The translations under genes and the position numbers were made by a program. Positions 1-11,739 of a DNA stretch of 64,000 nt are shown here, piece after piece (within the stretch, counting starts at the first letter, position 1; each line of letters begins with the position of its first letter). The stretch lies in the NCBI RefSeq assembly GCF_900167105.1, contig NZ_FUXE01000002.1:112319-176318 (forward strand), read 5' to 3'. The notes below the pieces were generated by a model. It made no database searches and was not told the DNA's origin. It worked only from the letters and a program-made list of their open reading frames with translations. Origin of the DNA: Porphyromonas circumdentaria (GTDB taxonomy: Bacteria > Bacteroidota > Bacteroidia > Bacteroidales > Porphyromonadaceae).

Positions 1-2587
1 AGTTAATCTTCAATACCTTGCTCACGAAAGGAAAACTTCGGGAAGCTCGCAAATTACATTCAATTACCTTAATATCATTATCTTTTGCCAAGAACTGAAT
101 ATTAAACGGTCCTGATATATTCAAAGCCTCTGCTATCTGACGGCTGATGCGTTTTATGCGTCGTACCGTCTCTACGTACAACTTTTGGGCGGGGAACTGT
201 ATCGTTGCATCCCCTGAGTGTACCCCTGCAAACTCTATATGTTCACTGATTGCGTAGGCAACAATCTCCCCGTTACGAGCTACAGCATCCATCTCTACCT
301 CCTTGGCGTGCTCGATAAACTGGCTTACCACCACTGGATGTTTTTGAGACACATTGGCTGCCAACTGTAGAAAACGCTCCAACTCACTATGGTTAGAACA
401 TACGTTCATGGCAGCTCCCGATAGTACATAGCTAGGACGTACCAGCACGGGGAAGCCGACTTCAGAGACAAATTGGTTAATATCTTCCAAGGAACTCAAC
501 TCTCTCCATGCAGGCTGGTCAATTCCTAAACGGTCAAGCATGGCAGAGAACTTATGACGGTCCTCTGCATTGTCTATGCTCTTAGCCGTTGTGCCCAAGA
601 TATTGACATCCTGTTGGTCTAAACGAACCGCCAAATTGTTGGGGATTTGACCTCCCGTAGAAAGTATCACCCCTTTCGGATCCTCTAATTCGAGAATATC
701 CATAACTCGCTCGAAAGTAAGTTCGTCAAAATAGAGACGATCACTTTCGTCGTAGTCTGTACTTACCGTCTCGGGGTTGTAATTGATCATAACAGAGTGG
801 TACCCCTCCTTACGAATCGTATTGAGCGCGTTAACACCACACCAGTCAAACTCCACCGAGCTACCAATGCGATAAGCACCTGAACCGAGTACAACAACGG
901 CAGGCTTCTCGTGAGTATAAGCAATATCATGCTCTATTCCATTATAGGTTAGGTAGAGATAATTAGTCTGCGCAGGATACTCTGCCGCCAAAGTATCTAT
1001 CTGTTTTACAACAGGAAGTATCCCCATCTCTTTACGCATTTTACGGATTTCAAGCGAAGCCTCTTCCAAGTCTTCACGCGTATATTTGAAAATAGCACGA
1101 GCTATCTGGAAGTCGGAGAACCCTTGCTGCTTGGCGCGCAAAATCAAGTCGGGCGATAAAGTATCGGCACTATTATGCTGCTCCAACAGTTCTGCCGTGT
1201 CTAATATATTGCGTAAACGATAAAGGAACCACTTATCAATACGAGTGAGATTGTGAATCTCTTCCACTGAATATCCTTGACGGAAAGCCTTACTTATAAC
1301 AAATATGCGTGTATCTGTTGGTTCACGGAGTGCTTGGTCGAGATTCTTTATAACAAGGTCTTTATTCTCACAGAAACCATGCATTCCCTGCCCTATCATA
1401 CGCAACCCTTTCTGTATAGCTTCCTCAAAGGTGCGACCGATAGACATAACCTCCCCGACGGACTTCATGCTACTGCCCAACTGGCGAGATACTCCCTGAA
1501 ATTTACCCAAATCCCAACGAGGTATCTTACACACACAGTAGTCCAACGAGGGTTCAAAAAAAGCAGGTGTATTACGAGTTACGGCATTCTTTATCTCAAA
1601 AAGTCCATAGCCTAAACCTAATTTAGCAGCTACAAAAGCCAAAGGATAGCCCGTAGCCTTGGAAGCCAAAGCAGACGAACGTGAAAGACGAGCATTCACC
1701 TCAATCACTCGGTAATCTTCACTTACAGGGTCGAGGGCGTACTGCACATTACACTCTCCTACAATACCCAAATGGCGTATGATACGTATAGCCAATTCCC
1801 GCAACTTGTGGTACTCAGAGTTGGTAAGCGTCTGCGAGGGAGCTACGACAATACTCTCTCCTGTATGAATCCCAAGAGGGTCAAAGTTCTCCATATTACA
1901 TACCGTTATACAGTTATCATAGACGTCTCGCACTACTTCATACTCTATCTCTTTCCATCCTCTAAGACTCTTTTCGACCAATACTTGAGGCGAAAAAGAA
2001 AAAGCTTTCTCACAAAGTGTATTTAACTCGGCTTCATTATCACAGAAACCACTACCTAAACCGCCCAAAGCATACGCGGCACGGATAATAACAGGATATC
2101 CCAAACGTGCCGCCGCCAAACGTGCTGCATCGATACTCTCTACCGCTTCACTGGCAATGGTCTTCACATTTATCTCGTTGAGTTTGTCTACGAAAAGCTC
2201 CCTATCCTCTGTAGCTATAATAGTCTCTACAGGTGTTCCTAAAACAGCAACATTGTAACGTTCTAAGATACCGCTACGATAGAGTGCTACACCGCAGTTC
2301 AAGGCCGTTTGTCCTCCAAAGGCAAGAAGAATCCCATCTGGACGCTCTTTAGCAATAACCTTTTCAACAAAGAAAGGTGTTACAGGCAAAAAATATACCT
2401 CATCCGCCACTTCGTGCGAAGTCTGTACTGTGGCAATGTTCGGATTTATAAGGATTGTGCGAATACCCTCCTCTCTAATAGCCTTTAATGCTTGAGAACC
2501 AGAGTAATCAAACTCTCCCGCTTCCCCAATCTTTAATGCCCCTGAACCTAAGACAAGGACTTTCTTTATCTCTTTACGATCTATCAT
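1..2587 (-). CDS. carB: Carbamoyl-phosphate synthase large subunit, 3'-truncated by the window edge
   Basis: Makes carbamoyl phosphate from bicarbonate, ATP and the ammonia delivered by CarA, feeding pyrimidine and arginine synthesis. The frame is open for 862 codons from ATG at 2587 to the left edge, so about four fifths of a usual CarB (about 1070 residues) is present; the C-terminal allosteric domain lies outside. Both ATP-grasp halves are visible, each opening with a nucleotide-binding loop: [20 protein letters not shown] near residue 13 and [16 protein letters not shown] in the second half. The truncation is an edge effect and no internal stop is seen. It is the last visible gene of the pyrG-yidC-purF-carA-carB operon, starting 5 bp after the carA stop. 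Confidence 0.96.
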   Translation of the reverse strand, partial: MIDRKEIKKVLVLGSGALKIGEAGEFDYSGSQALKAIREEGIRTILINPNIATVQTSHEVADEVYFLPVTPFFVEKVIAKERPDGILLAFGGQTALNCGVALYRSGILERYNVAVLGTPVETIIATEDRELFVDKLNEINVKTIASEAVESIDAARLAAARLGYPVIIRAAYALGGLGSGFCDNEAELNTLCEKAFSFSPQVLVEKSLRGWKEIEYEVVRDVYDNCITVCNMENFDPLGIHTGESIVVAPSQTLTNSEYHKLRELAIRIIRHLGIVGECNVQYALDPVSEDYRVIEVNARLSRSSALASKATGYPLAFVAAKLGLGYGLFEIKNAVTRNTPAFFEPSLDYCVCKIPRWDLGKFQGVSRQLGSSMKSVGEVMSIGRTFEEAIQKGLRMIGQGMHGFCENKDLVIKNLDQALREPTDTRIFVISKAFRQGYSVEEIHNLTRIDKWFLYRLRNILDTAELLEQHNSADTLSPDLILRAKQQGFSDFQIARAIFKYTREDLEEASLEIRKMRKEMGILPVVKQIDTLAAEYPAQTNYLYLTYNGIEHDIAYTHEKPAVVVLGSGAYRIGSSVEFDWCGVNALNTIRKEGYHSVMINYNPETVSTDYDESDRLYFDELTFERVMDILELEDPKGVILSTGGQIPNNLAVRLDQQDVNILGTTAKSIDNAEDRHKFSAMLDRLGIDQPAWRELSSLEDINQFVSEVGFPVLVRPSYVLSGAAMNVCSNHSELERFLQLAANVSQKHPVVVSQFIEHAKEVEMDAVARNGEIVAYAISEHIEFAGVHSGDATIQFPAQKLYVETVRRIKRISRQIAEALNISGPFNIQFLAKDNDIKVIECNLRASRSFPFVSKVLKIN

Positions 2588-2592
2588 AGCTG

Positions 2593-3669
2593 TTATTGAT
2601 TGAGAACTGATTGAATGAAATCATCAAATATAAAAAGCGTGTCATGAGGACCTCCACACGCCTCTGGGTGGAACTGAACAGAGCAGAAAGGAGAACTTTC
2701 GTGACGAATACCCTCGTTCGTTCCGTCATTTAGATTGAAAAACCACTCTTTCCAACCGTTGGAGAGCGAGGAAGTATCTACGGTAAAGCTATGATTCTGA
2801 CTTGTTACAAAGCAACGATTAGTACCCGCCATGCGCACAGGTTGATTATAACTTCTATGTCCATACTTTAGCTTAAAGATTTCTGCTCCCGCGGCCAAAG
2901 AAAGAAGTTGATGCCCCATACAAATACCGTAAATAGGTTTTCCCTTGGCAAAGACTTTACGAATATTCTCTACAGCTTCTCCGCACATTTTGGGATCACC
3001 AGGGCCATTGGAAATAAAAAGACCGTCGAAGTCAATAGTGGTAAAGTCATAATTCCAAGGCACCCTTATGATAGTCAGCTCTGGATGCAAGAGACGACGA
3101 ATGATATTATGCTTTACTCCGCAATCAAGAAGCACTACTTTTTTAGGTCCACTCCCGTAGTGAACAATCTCTTTACACGAAGCCTCTGCCACAAGATTCC
3201 TCTCCTCAAACCGCTCATCAACAGCCTCCTCCAAAATACCTTCTATAGTAATAGTGCCTTTCATAGCACCTTTTTCTCGTATATGCTTGGTTAAAGCTCT
3301 CGTATCGATACCTCCGACACCGATTACTCCCTCACGACGAAGAGCAGAAGCCAAGGACTCTACAGCATTCCAGTGGTTATACTCTCTTGCATAGTCTGCA
3401 ACGATAATCCCCTGCATGTGCATCTTTTCGCTCTCCCAGTGTAAAGAAATTCCCTCTGGATTTAGATCCGAAGAGGGAATGCCATAGTTCCCTATCATAG
3501 GATAGGTTGCTACCATTATCTGTCCTTTATAACTAGGATCGGTAAGACTCTCTGGATAACCATTCATAGCCGTATTAAAGACTACCTCTCCTATGATATT
3601 CTTCTCTGCCCCAAATGAGTACCCTTCGTAAAGAGTCCCATCTTCAAGCTTAAGGATAGCTTTCTTCAT
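2593..3669 (-). CDS. carA: Carbamoyl-phosphate synthase small subunit (glutamine amidotransferase)
   Basis: Hydrolyses glutamine and channels ammonia to CarB. The 358 residues fit the family length. The N-terminal CarA domain ([15 protein letters not shown]) is followed by a class I glutamine amidotransferase domain with the nucleophile elbow GICMGHQLL and the catalytic His-Glu pair in VQFHPEA near the C-terminus. ISNGPGDP is the usual oxyanion-loop motif. The gene starts 2 bp after the stop of the PurF-like gene and ends 5 bp before carB, so the three must be cotranscribed and are probably translationally coupled. No anomalies seen. Confidence 0.96.
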   Translation of the reverse strand: MKKAILKLEDGTLYEGYSFGAEKNIIGEVVFNTAMNGYPESLTDPSYKGQIMVATYPMIGNYGIPSSDLNPEGISLHWESEKMHMQGIIVADYAREYNHWNAVESLASALRREGVIGVGGIDTRALTKHIREKGAMKGTITIEGILEEAVDERFEERNLVAEASCKEIVHYGSGPKKVVLLDCGVKHNIIRRLLHPELTIIRVPWNYDFTTIDFDGLFISNGPGDPKMCGEAVENIRKVFAKGKPIYGICMGHQLLSLAAGAEIFKLKYGHRSYNQPVRMAGTNRCFVTSQNHSFTVDTSSLSNGWKEWFFNLNDGTNEGIRHESSPFCSVQFHPEACGGPHDTLFIFDDFIQSVLNQ

Positions 3670-3671
3670 AT

Positions 3672-5561
3672 TTATTCTTTATGCCAATCTTGTTCTACAT
3701 AATCTATAAAAGCCTCGTTAACGAGGTGTGCTCCTCCTGGAGTAGGATAATTACCCGTAAAGTACCAATCTCCTGGATGGTTGGGAATAGCGTGATGTAA
3801 CTTTTCAATCGTCTGGAATACAACCTTTACATCTGCCTTCACATATTGAGGTTTAACTAACTCCACAATTTTTGCCGAAATCTCTTCTGCCGTAAAAGAT
3901 TTGTAAATCTCCTTTACCACGTTAGGCACAAACTGATTTTTAGAAGTACCTCGTAAAGACAAAGCTTTGCGATACTGCTCTTCGATGACATTCTCAGAGC
4001 CACGCTCTTTATGCAAAGCAATTGCAGCACGAAAAGCTATAAACTCTTTCATCTTACTCATATCTATACCGTAGCAATCGGGATAACGTATCTGCGGAGA
4101 GCTTGAGACGATAACGATAAGTCGAGGCCCGATACGGTCCAATATGTTCAAGATACTCTGCTTTATCGTCGTACCTCGCACGATACTATCATCAATAATA
4201 ACCAAGTTATCCTGCCCTCTTCTTATGCTTCCATAGGTTACATCATAAACGTGAGCAGCCAAATCATTACGGGTATTACCCTCGGTAATAAACGTCCTTA
4301 GCTTAATATCCTTGATAGCCACCTTCTCTGTGCGGATACGACGCTCTACGATACTGCGTACTTCTTCTTCTGTGCAATTTCCCGTTTGAACAAGGGCTTT
4401 TACTTTTTCCTCATTCAAGTAATAATTTAAGCCCTCTATCATACCATAGTAAGCGACCTCTGCCGTATTAGGCACAAAAGAGAAGACGGTATTGTCTACA
4501 TCATAGTCTATCGCTTTGAGAATCTGCTCGGTGAGACAATTCCCCAACTCCTTACGCTCTCTATAAATATCGTAATCGCTTCCTCGAGAGAAATAAATTC
4601 TCTCAAAAGAGCAAGCCTTAAATTCAGCAGGGAGAAGTATTTGCTCCAATCGATGTGCCCCCTTTTGGTTGATAAAAAGAGCTTCGCCTGGTTTCAACTC
4701 GATTACTTTATCATAAGTCAAGTTCATGACCGTTTGAATTACAGGACGCTCAGAGGCCACAACTATAATCTCATCATCTATATAATAGAAAGCAGGGCGA
4801 ATGCCATGAGCATCTCTAAGGGCATACATCTCTCCACTACCGCTGAGACCAGACATAACAAAACCTCCATCCCATAAAGGAGCTGTCTTCTTGAGAACGT
4901 TAGACATATTGATATGCTCCTCAATAAAATGGGTAATATCCATACCATCGAGTCCATGCTCTACATGACCGATGCGATATACTCGCTCTACCTCTCGGTC
5001 TAAAGCATGCCCCACTTGCTCCAACAAGATGTGCGTATCGCTCGTTAGACGCGGGTGCTGACCTTTACTGGTAATAGCCTTAAAAACAGCCTCTACGTTG
5101 GTTAGGTTAAAGTTGCCGCAGGTTGCCAATGTCTTGGCACGCCAGTTATTACGACGCACCATAGGGTGTACAAATGTAAGACCACTGCGCCCCGTAGTTG
5201 AGTAGCGTAGATGTCCCATGTAACACTCTCCTGCAAAAGGGATATGCTTCTCTGCAAAAGAGGCATCTGCTTGCTCTTGCTGCGAGTAATCTGCTATTGT
5301 ATGATAAACTTTTCCAAATATTTCCTGTATGGCATTTGTACCCTCTGCCCTTTGTCTAAAGAGGTACTCTTCTCCTGGCAACGTTTGCAATTTTACACAG
5401 GCTAAGCCAGCACCCTCCTGACCTCTATTATGTTGCTTCTCCATAAGAAGGTACAACTTGTTGAGACCATACATCCATGTGCCATATTTTTCTTGATAAT
5501 AAGATAAAGGCTTCAATAGACGTACGAGAGCAAACCCGCATTCATGTTTGAGAGGTTCCAT
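3672..5561 (-). CDS. purF: Amidophosphoribosyltransferase-like protein (class II glutamine amidotransferase plus PRTase)
   Basis: Predicted to form phosphoribosylamine from glutamine and PRPP, the first step of purine synthesis. The first seven residues precede Cys8, the expected N-terminal nucleophile after propeptide removal. NRGQEGAG and GHLRYSTTG (116-124) are class II amidotransferase motifs, and IIDDSIVRGTT (455-465) is the PRPP loop. At 629 residues it is over 100 longer than E. coli PurF, with extra sequence between the domains. The oxyanion-hole segment reads CGNFNLTN (148-155) instead of the usual HNGNLTN. It lies between yidC and carA with spacings of 17 and 2 bp, inside a pyrimidine operon, so purine and pyrimidine entry steps would be co-expressed. 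A divergent PurF is the best call; a different acceptor specificity is possible. Confidence 0.82.
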   Translation of the reverse strand: MEPLKHECGFALVRLLKPLSYYQEKYGTWMYGLNKLYLLMEKQHNRGQEGAGLACVKLQTLPGEEYLFRQRAEGTNAIQEIFGKVYHTIADYSQQEQADASFAEKHIPFAGECYMGHLRYSTTGRSGLTFVHPMVRRNNWRAKTLATCGNFNLTNVEAVFKAITSKGQHPRLTSDTHILLEQVGHALDREVERVYRIGHVEHGLDGMDITHFIEEHINMSNVLKKTAPLWDGGFVMSGLSGSGEMYALRDAHGIRPAFYYIDDEIIVVASERPVIQTVMNLTYDKVIELKPGEALFINQKGAHRLEQILLPAEFKACSFERIYFSRGSDYDIYRERKELGNCLTEQILKAIDYDVDNTVFSFVPNTAEVAYYGMIEGLNYYLNEEKVKALVQTGNCTEEEVRSIVERRIRTEKVAIKDIKLRTFITEGNTRNDLAAHVYDVTYGSIRRGQDNLVIIDDSIVRGTTIKQSILNILDRIGPRLIVIVSSSPQIRYPDCYGIDMSKMKEFIAFRAAIALHKERGSENVIEEQYRKALSLRGTSKNQFVPNVVKEIYKSFTAEEISAKIVELVKPQYVKADVKVVFQTIEKLHHAIPNHPGDWYFTGNYPTPGGAHLVNEAFIDYVEQDWHKE

Positions 5562-5578
5562 ATAGTTGGGTTAAAGGG

Positions 5579-7438
5579 TTATTTTTTCTTTTGTTGAGCA
5601 CGCATTTGCTGCTGTTGTAAACGCTGTGCTTCTTCCAAACGTGCCATGAAGCCAGACTTTTTACGAGGTTTCTTTTTATTTTCTTCCAACTTAGCCAACA
5701 CCTTTTCTTCGTTGATCATGAGGCGACTTGCCACAAACTGAATAATGGTAATCAGCGTAGAAACGAAGTAGTAGTAGCAAAGACCAGAAGAGTTGCTATT
5801 GAACATGAAGAAGAACATAATGGACATAATGTAGGGCATCCACTTCATCATCTTCATTTGTTGATTGTCTCCCACTGCATTTTGTCCCATGGTATACTGT
5901 GAATAAAGGATATTGGTCACAGCCCAGAGCAAACAGAAAAGGCTTAAATGATTTCCCATAAGCCCGCTAAGTATAGGAATATCGAACGACCACGTCAATA
6001 TCGCATCGTATGTAGAGAGATCCTCTGCCCACAAAAAAGACTCTCCTCTCAACGCTATGGCCGTAGGGAAAAACATATACAATGATATTAAAAATGGCAT
6101 TTGCAATAGCATAGGCAAACAACCACTCATAGGACTTGCCCCCGCAGCTCTATAAAGTGCCATCGTTTCCTGACTGCGCTTCATCATCATCTGTTGGTCG
6201 TTTCCTGCATATTTTTCATTAATCTGCTGTACCTGTGGTTTGAGCACACGCATCTTTGCTTGGGACACATAGCTCTTAAAGGTAAGGGGGAAGAGAACCG
6301 TCTTAATAATCAAAGTCAGGAGCAAAATAATGATACCCCAGTTAGATATATACTTGGCCAAAAAGTCAACGAGAGGCATTATGAGGGTTACGTTTATCCA
6401 ACGAAACACACTCCCCCCGACATAAACAAGATGATCCAAGTTCATACGCTGTTCTTTAGCTACACCTTTATCATAAGCCTTTAAGGCATGATGCTCCAAG
6501 GGACCCATATAAAGGGTGAAACTCGCCTTTACTCCGTTGTCGCTACTAAAGGGAATAGAAGTTGTAACTTCGCACTCTTTTGTATAGTTCCCGTTCTCTT
6601 CCAACGTCTTTTGATTCATCTGAGTAGCCTCAAACGGGTTACTTCTATCGGCAATCCACACTGTTGCGAAATATTTATTCTTGAAGGCAATCCAGTGTAG
6701 ATGCTCTTTTACATCTTCCGAAACTACACTTTTATCACTAAGGTGTTCCACATCGTCCGATAAAAGCTTGTAGTAAATAGAAGAGTATTGATTTTCGTTC
6801 TTCCAAGATTTTTCCTGACGACGCAACTTTTGCATAATCTCCAAATCTAAGAAACGCAAGTTTCTCGGGAAGAGACGATCTAAATTCTCTCCTTCTATGG
6901 TAAAGCCTAAGCGATAATCCTCCTTATACAACGTGTAGCGGAAGTCGAGATGAGCAAGACTATCTACCGCAAGGCGCATTACGAGGGTCGTGTCAGAGAG
7001 CTGTATAGGAGTGAAGTTCAAATCTTTTGTATCTACCACCTTACCCGATACGGTACGTAAGGGAAGGTTAAAAGAAGCATCTTCTGCCGTAAAGAGAAGT
7101 AGTGGAGCTTTTTCCTGCGCTTCATACTTGAGCAGTTGAGCCTGCTCCAACTTTCCACCTCGGGAAGAGAAAGTAAGTGCCACGTTGGCATTCTTTAAAA
7201 CAACTTTCTTCTCATTTTCTTCTTGAGCCGAAGCAAACATACTTGTAGAAGCCTCCTCTACCGCCGCTGCGACACTCGAAGCTGTTATCAAATCTGTACT
7301 CTGTGGAGTACCTTCTTCGATAGTATTCTCTGTACGAGGTGTAGTTTGTTGGCTTGTAGGGTCTGGTTTGTTGATTATAGAAAATCCTATTAAGACCAAA
7401 GCAATAAGAACTACTCCAATAATGGTGTTTCTATCCAT
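5579..7438 (-). CDS. yidC: Membrane protein insertase YidC/Oxa1
   Basis: Inserts and folds inner-membrane proteins alone or with SecYEG. The 619 residues match Gram-negative YidC: an N-terminal anchor (IIGVVLIALVLIGFSI, residues 6-21), a Ser/Thr-rich linker, a large periplasmic beta domain, then the conserved membrane core starting near VYVGGSVFRWINVTLIMPLV. The hallmark core stretch containing MSGCLPMLLQMPF is present, and the C-terminus is basic and Gln/Lys-rich (AQQKKK), as expected for ribosome contact. It lies 59 bp after pyrG and 17 bp before the PurF-like gene. Its position inside a nucleotide operon rather than next to rpmH/rnpA is notable. Confidence 0.95.
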   Translation of the reverse strand: MDRNTIIGVVLIALVLIGFSIINKPDPTSQQTTPRTENTIEEGTPQSTDLITASSVAAAVEEASTSMFASAQEENEKKVVLKNANVALTFSSRGGKLEQAQLLKYEAQEKAPLLLFTAEDASFNLPLRTVSGKVVDTKDLNFTPIQLSDTTLVMRLAVDSLAHLDFRYTLYKEDYRLGFTIEGENLDRLFPRNLRFLDLEIMQKLRRQEKSWKNENQYSSIYYKLLSDDVEHLSDKSVVSEDVKEHLHWIAFKNKYFATVWIADRSNPFEATQMNQKTLEENGNYTKECEVTTSIPFSSDNGVKASFTLYMGPLEHHALKAYDKGVAKEQRMNLDHLVYVGGSVFRWINVTLIMPLVDFLAKYISNWGIIILLLTLIIKTVLFPLTFKSYVSQAKMRVLKPQVQQINEKYAGNDQQMMMKRSQETMALYRAAGASPMSGCLPMLLQMPFLISLYMFFPTAIALRGESFLWAEDLSTYDAILTWSFDIPILSGLMGNHLSLFCLLWAVTNILYSQYTMGQNAVGDNQQMKMMKWMPYIMSIMFFFMFNSNSSGLCYYYFVSTLITIIQFVASRLMINEEKVLAKLEENKKKPRKKSGFMARLEEAQRLQQQQMRAQQKKK

Positions 7439-7497
7439 ATATTTCTCTCTGAAAAGCGATTATTTCAACTATTTGTCAAGGTAAAACAGCTACAATA

Positions 7498-9183
<1,686 letters not shown>

Positions 9184-9188
9184 TTACA

Positions 9189-9220
9189 AAAGGCTTTTGG
9201 GACAGTTTCCAGAAGCCTTT
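9189..9220 (-). promoter_or_regulatory. Hairpin in the predicted pyrG operon leader
   Basis: Arms AAAGGCTTTTGG (9189-9200) and CCAGAAGCCTTT (9209-9220) pair over 12 bp with one non-Watson-Crick position and an 8-base loop. On the minus strand the stem ends in a short T run (AAAAGCCTTTTG), resembling a weak intrinsic terminator. It lies between the predicted pyrG transcription start (about 9249) and the pyrG start codon, so it could act as an attenuator or mRNA-stability element. The function is inferred. Confidence 0.4.
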
Positions 9221-9255
9221 CCTTACCTATAAAGACACAAAATCCATACTCGTTG

Positions 9256-9263
9256 CAAAGGTA
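9256..9263 (-). promoter_or_regulatory. Bacteroidetes -7 box for the pyrG operon
   Basis: On the minus strand the sequence reads TACCTTTG, a perfect match to the Bacteroidetes -7 consensus TAnnTTTG. The predicted start point near 9249 gives a leader of about 135 nt before pyrG. No strong TTTG was seen at -33. Confidence 0.55.
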
Positions 9264-9592
9264 CACTTTTGCTACTTATTAGGAAAACTATCTACAGAAA
9301 ATAATTATCCTACATCTAGCAGGAAACTAAGAATAGTGGAAGGCGTTGTATTTCGGGATAAAGTGCTACAAGACTTAAAAGTCTGGAAGAAAAAACTTTT
9401 CCTTCACGACCCTACAACGTTCAAAGAACCATAGAGAGGATACACCCCAACTCCTTAATTATTCTCTTTCTTATACAGACAACTCTTTTTGCTCTCTTCG
9501 AAACGCTTCCTCAAGACACCTTACACAAAACAGAGTAACACACAGGCAATAAATTGCTTAGGCCTTACAAGAAACTCATTATCACACTAACG

Positions 9593-9686
9593 ATTCTTTA
9601 TTTACAGATTAAATATATATAAACGCAGATTGAATATATATATTTGCAGATTGAATATATATATTTGCAATCTACAAATAAAGAAT
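9593..9686. repeat. AT-rich palindromic MITE-like element, copy A
   Basis: The ends ATTCTTTATTTACAGATT and AATCTACAAATAAAGAAT form an 18-bp terminal inverted repeat with two mismatches. The interior contains two exact tandem copies of a 21-bp brick beginning GCAGATTGAATATAT (9625-9645 and 9646-9666), plus a degenerate third copy on the left. It belongs with copies at about 30.7, 42.7 and 60.5 kb. The design of short tandem bricks between terminal inverted repeats recalls the BrickBuilt MITE described in Porphyromonas gingivalis; identity with it is not shown. Confidence 0.75.
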
Positions 9687-10033
9687 TACTCAAGAGGAAA
9701 TATTTTTTACTTCAAATCGTTTGAACTTTTCGCCAAGGAGCTTTCTCTTTATAGGAGATTACATGCACCTCAAAATGCCTCTAAGTAGCCTTTTGAAACC
9801 TATGACAGCACCATTAATTTGTTAAAATGGCATTTTTAGAAAAGATTTTTGAGAACCAATCATGGCACCCCACTGCAGAGTATAAACATTGAGAAGAAGC
9901 GTGTAAAAGTTTGTTGTATAGCGACAAATCTCACTCCGCTATTGCACAAAAATCTCCTTTGTGTGCCATAATTAACACCTCAGCCTCCTCTTTTACCTAC
10001 AGGAGGGTATGCCGATACTTTTCTATTCTTTAC

Positions 10034-10041
10034 TATATTTG
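10034..10041 (+). promoter_or_regulatory. -7 promoter box upstream of mmdA
   Basis: TATATTTG matches TAnnTTTG. The predicted start is near 10048, leaving a leader of about 130 nt before mmdA. No clear -33 TTTG is visible. Confidence 0.45.
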
Positions 10042-10180
10042 CATCGTTCATAAGGGGTGTTTTTACCAAAATAACTCCCGTTTACTGAGCCTTTTTACAA
10101 GGTGATTTTCATCGAGATATCGCCCTGTACTTTGTGCAAAAGTTGAAACAGATATAGAACAAATCACAGACAGAACAATT

Positions 10181-11734
10181 ATGAGTCAACAGTTAGAAAA
10201 GATTAAAGAGCTTGTTTCTAAACGGGAAGAGGCTCGTCTTGGAGGAGGCATCAAGCGTATTGAAGCTCAACACGAGAAAGGCAAGTACACAGCTCGCGAG
10301 CGCATCGCCATGCTGCTTGACGAGGGTAGCTTCGAAGAGATTGATATGTTTGCCATGCATCGCTCCTCCTATTTCGGATTGGACAAAAAGAAGTTTTTAG
10401 GAGACGGAGTGGTAGTAGGTAGCGGCACTATCGACGGACGTTTAGTGTATATTCACGCCCAAGACTTTACCGTATTTGGCGGTGGTCTGGGAGAGATGCA
10501 AGCAGCCAAAATATGTAAAGTATTGGACCTTGCGATGAAAGTAGGTGCCCCTGTAATAGGAATTAACGACTCGGGTGGTGCTCGCATTCAGGAGGGAGTA
10601 AACTCTCTGTGCGGTTTCGGTGAGATTTTCCAAAGAAACATTATGGCCTCTGGTGTGGTACCTCAAATCTCTGGTATTTTTGGTCCCTGTGCAGGAGGTT
10701 CGGTATACTCTCCAGCCCTCACAGACTTTAATATAATGGTACGTGGTACCAGCTACATGTTCTTGACAGGGCCTAAGGTTGTAAAGACTGTGACTGGTGA
10801 AGATGTGTCTCAAGAAGACCTCGGAGGGGCTAACGTTCACTCTGTAAAGAGCGGTGTGGCACACTTTGCGACCGATAGCGAAGAGGATGGACTCGCTTTG
10901 ATACGTAAACTTTTGAGCTATTTACCTCAAAACAATATGGAAGAGGCCCCTTATGTAGCCTGTACAGATCCTATAGATAGAGCAGAAGATCTCCTTAACG
11001 AAATCATACCCGACGAGCCTAACCGTCCGTACGATATGTATCAAGTGATCGGTGCCATCGTCGATAATGGAGAGTTCCTCGAGGTACATGCAGACTATGC
11101 GCGCAATATAATTGTCGGCTTCTGCCGTTTCAACGGTATGAGCGTTGGTATCGTAGCCAACCAACCACAAGTGATGGCGGGTAGTTTGGATAGCAACTCA
11201 TCACGCAAGGCTGCTCGCTTCGTTCGTTTCTGCGATGCCTTCAACATTCCTATTGTGTCGCTTGTAGACGTTCCTGGCTTCCTCCCTGGCACAGGACAGG
11301 AGTACAATGGAGTTATCGCTCATGGAGCCAAACTTCTTTACGCCTATGGAGAGGCTACTGTGCCTAAGATTACCGTTACGTTGCGCAAAGCCTATGGTGG
11401 AGCTTACATCGTGATGGGTTCAAAACATATGCGTAACGACTTGAATTATGCTTGGCCTTCTGCCGAAATTGCAGTAATGGGACCATCAGGAGCAGTAGAA
11501 GTTGTCTTCTCTAAAGAAGTAGCTGCGGCAGAAGACCCTGCTAAGGCTGCTCTCGAAAAAGAGGCTGAATACCGTGCAACCTTTGCGAATCCATACAACG
11601 CAGCATCGTACGGTTATCTCGATGACATTATAGAGCCACGCAATACTCGCTTCCGTATAATCCGTGCATTAGAGCAACTTCGCACTAAAAAGCAAAGTCT
11701 CCCTGCGAAAAAACATGACAACTTACCTTTATAA
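10181..11734 (+). CDS. mmdA: Methylmalonyl-CoA decarboxylase carboxyltransferase (alpha) subunit
   Basis: Transfers the carboxyl group of methylmalonyl-CoA to the biotin carrier, giving propionyl-CoA in succinate-to-propionate fermentation. The 517 residues form an acyl-CoA carboxyltransferase (crotonase-fold pair). INDSGGARIQEGVNSL in the N-terminal half and GPCAGGSVYSPALTDF are the usual CoA- and biotin-site glycine motifs; the second half has FVDVPGFLPGTGQE-like sequence and KAYGGAYIVMGSKHM. Propionyl-CoA carboxylase beta is the close alternative, but linkage to an OadG-like subunit, biotin carrier and OadB-type pump supports the Na+-translocating decarboxylase. First gene of a four-gene operon, 5 bp before the next. 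Confidence 0.93.
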   Translation: MSQQLEKIKELVSKREEARLGGGIKRIEAQHEKGKYTARERIAMLLDEGSFEEIDMFAMHRSSYFGLDKKKFLGDGVVVGSGTIDGRLVYIHAQDFTVFGGGLGEMQAAKICKVLDLAMKVGAPVIGINDSGGARIQEGVNSLCGFGEIFQRNIMASGVVPQISGIFGPCAGGSVYSPALTDFNIMVRGTSYMFLTGPKVVKTVTGEDVSQEDLGGANVHSVKSGVAHFATDSEEDGLALIRKLLSYLPQNNMEEAPYVACTDPIDRAEDLLNEIIPDEPNRPYDMYQVIGAIVDNGEFLEVHADYARNIIVGFCRFNGMSVGIVANQPQVMAGSLDSNSSRKAARFVRFCDAFNIPIVSLVDVPGFLPGTGQEYNGVIAHGAKLLYAYGEATVPKITVTLRKAYGGAYIVMGSKHMRNDLNYAWPSAEIAVMGPSGAVEVVFSKEVAAAEDPAKAALEKEAEYRATFANPYNAASYGYLDDIIEPRNTRFRIIRALEQLRTKKQSLPAKKHDNLPL

Positions 11735-11739
11735 TTAAG

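Noticed and set aside
1..2587. carB as a truncated pseudogene
   Set aside because: The frame runs open to the window edge with all expected motifs; truncation is due to the window.
9593..9686. Possible CRISPR array in the AT-rich tandem repeats
   Set aside because: Units are contiguous or separated by related sequence, without unique spacers, are themselves palindromic and AT-only, and no cas gene is near.
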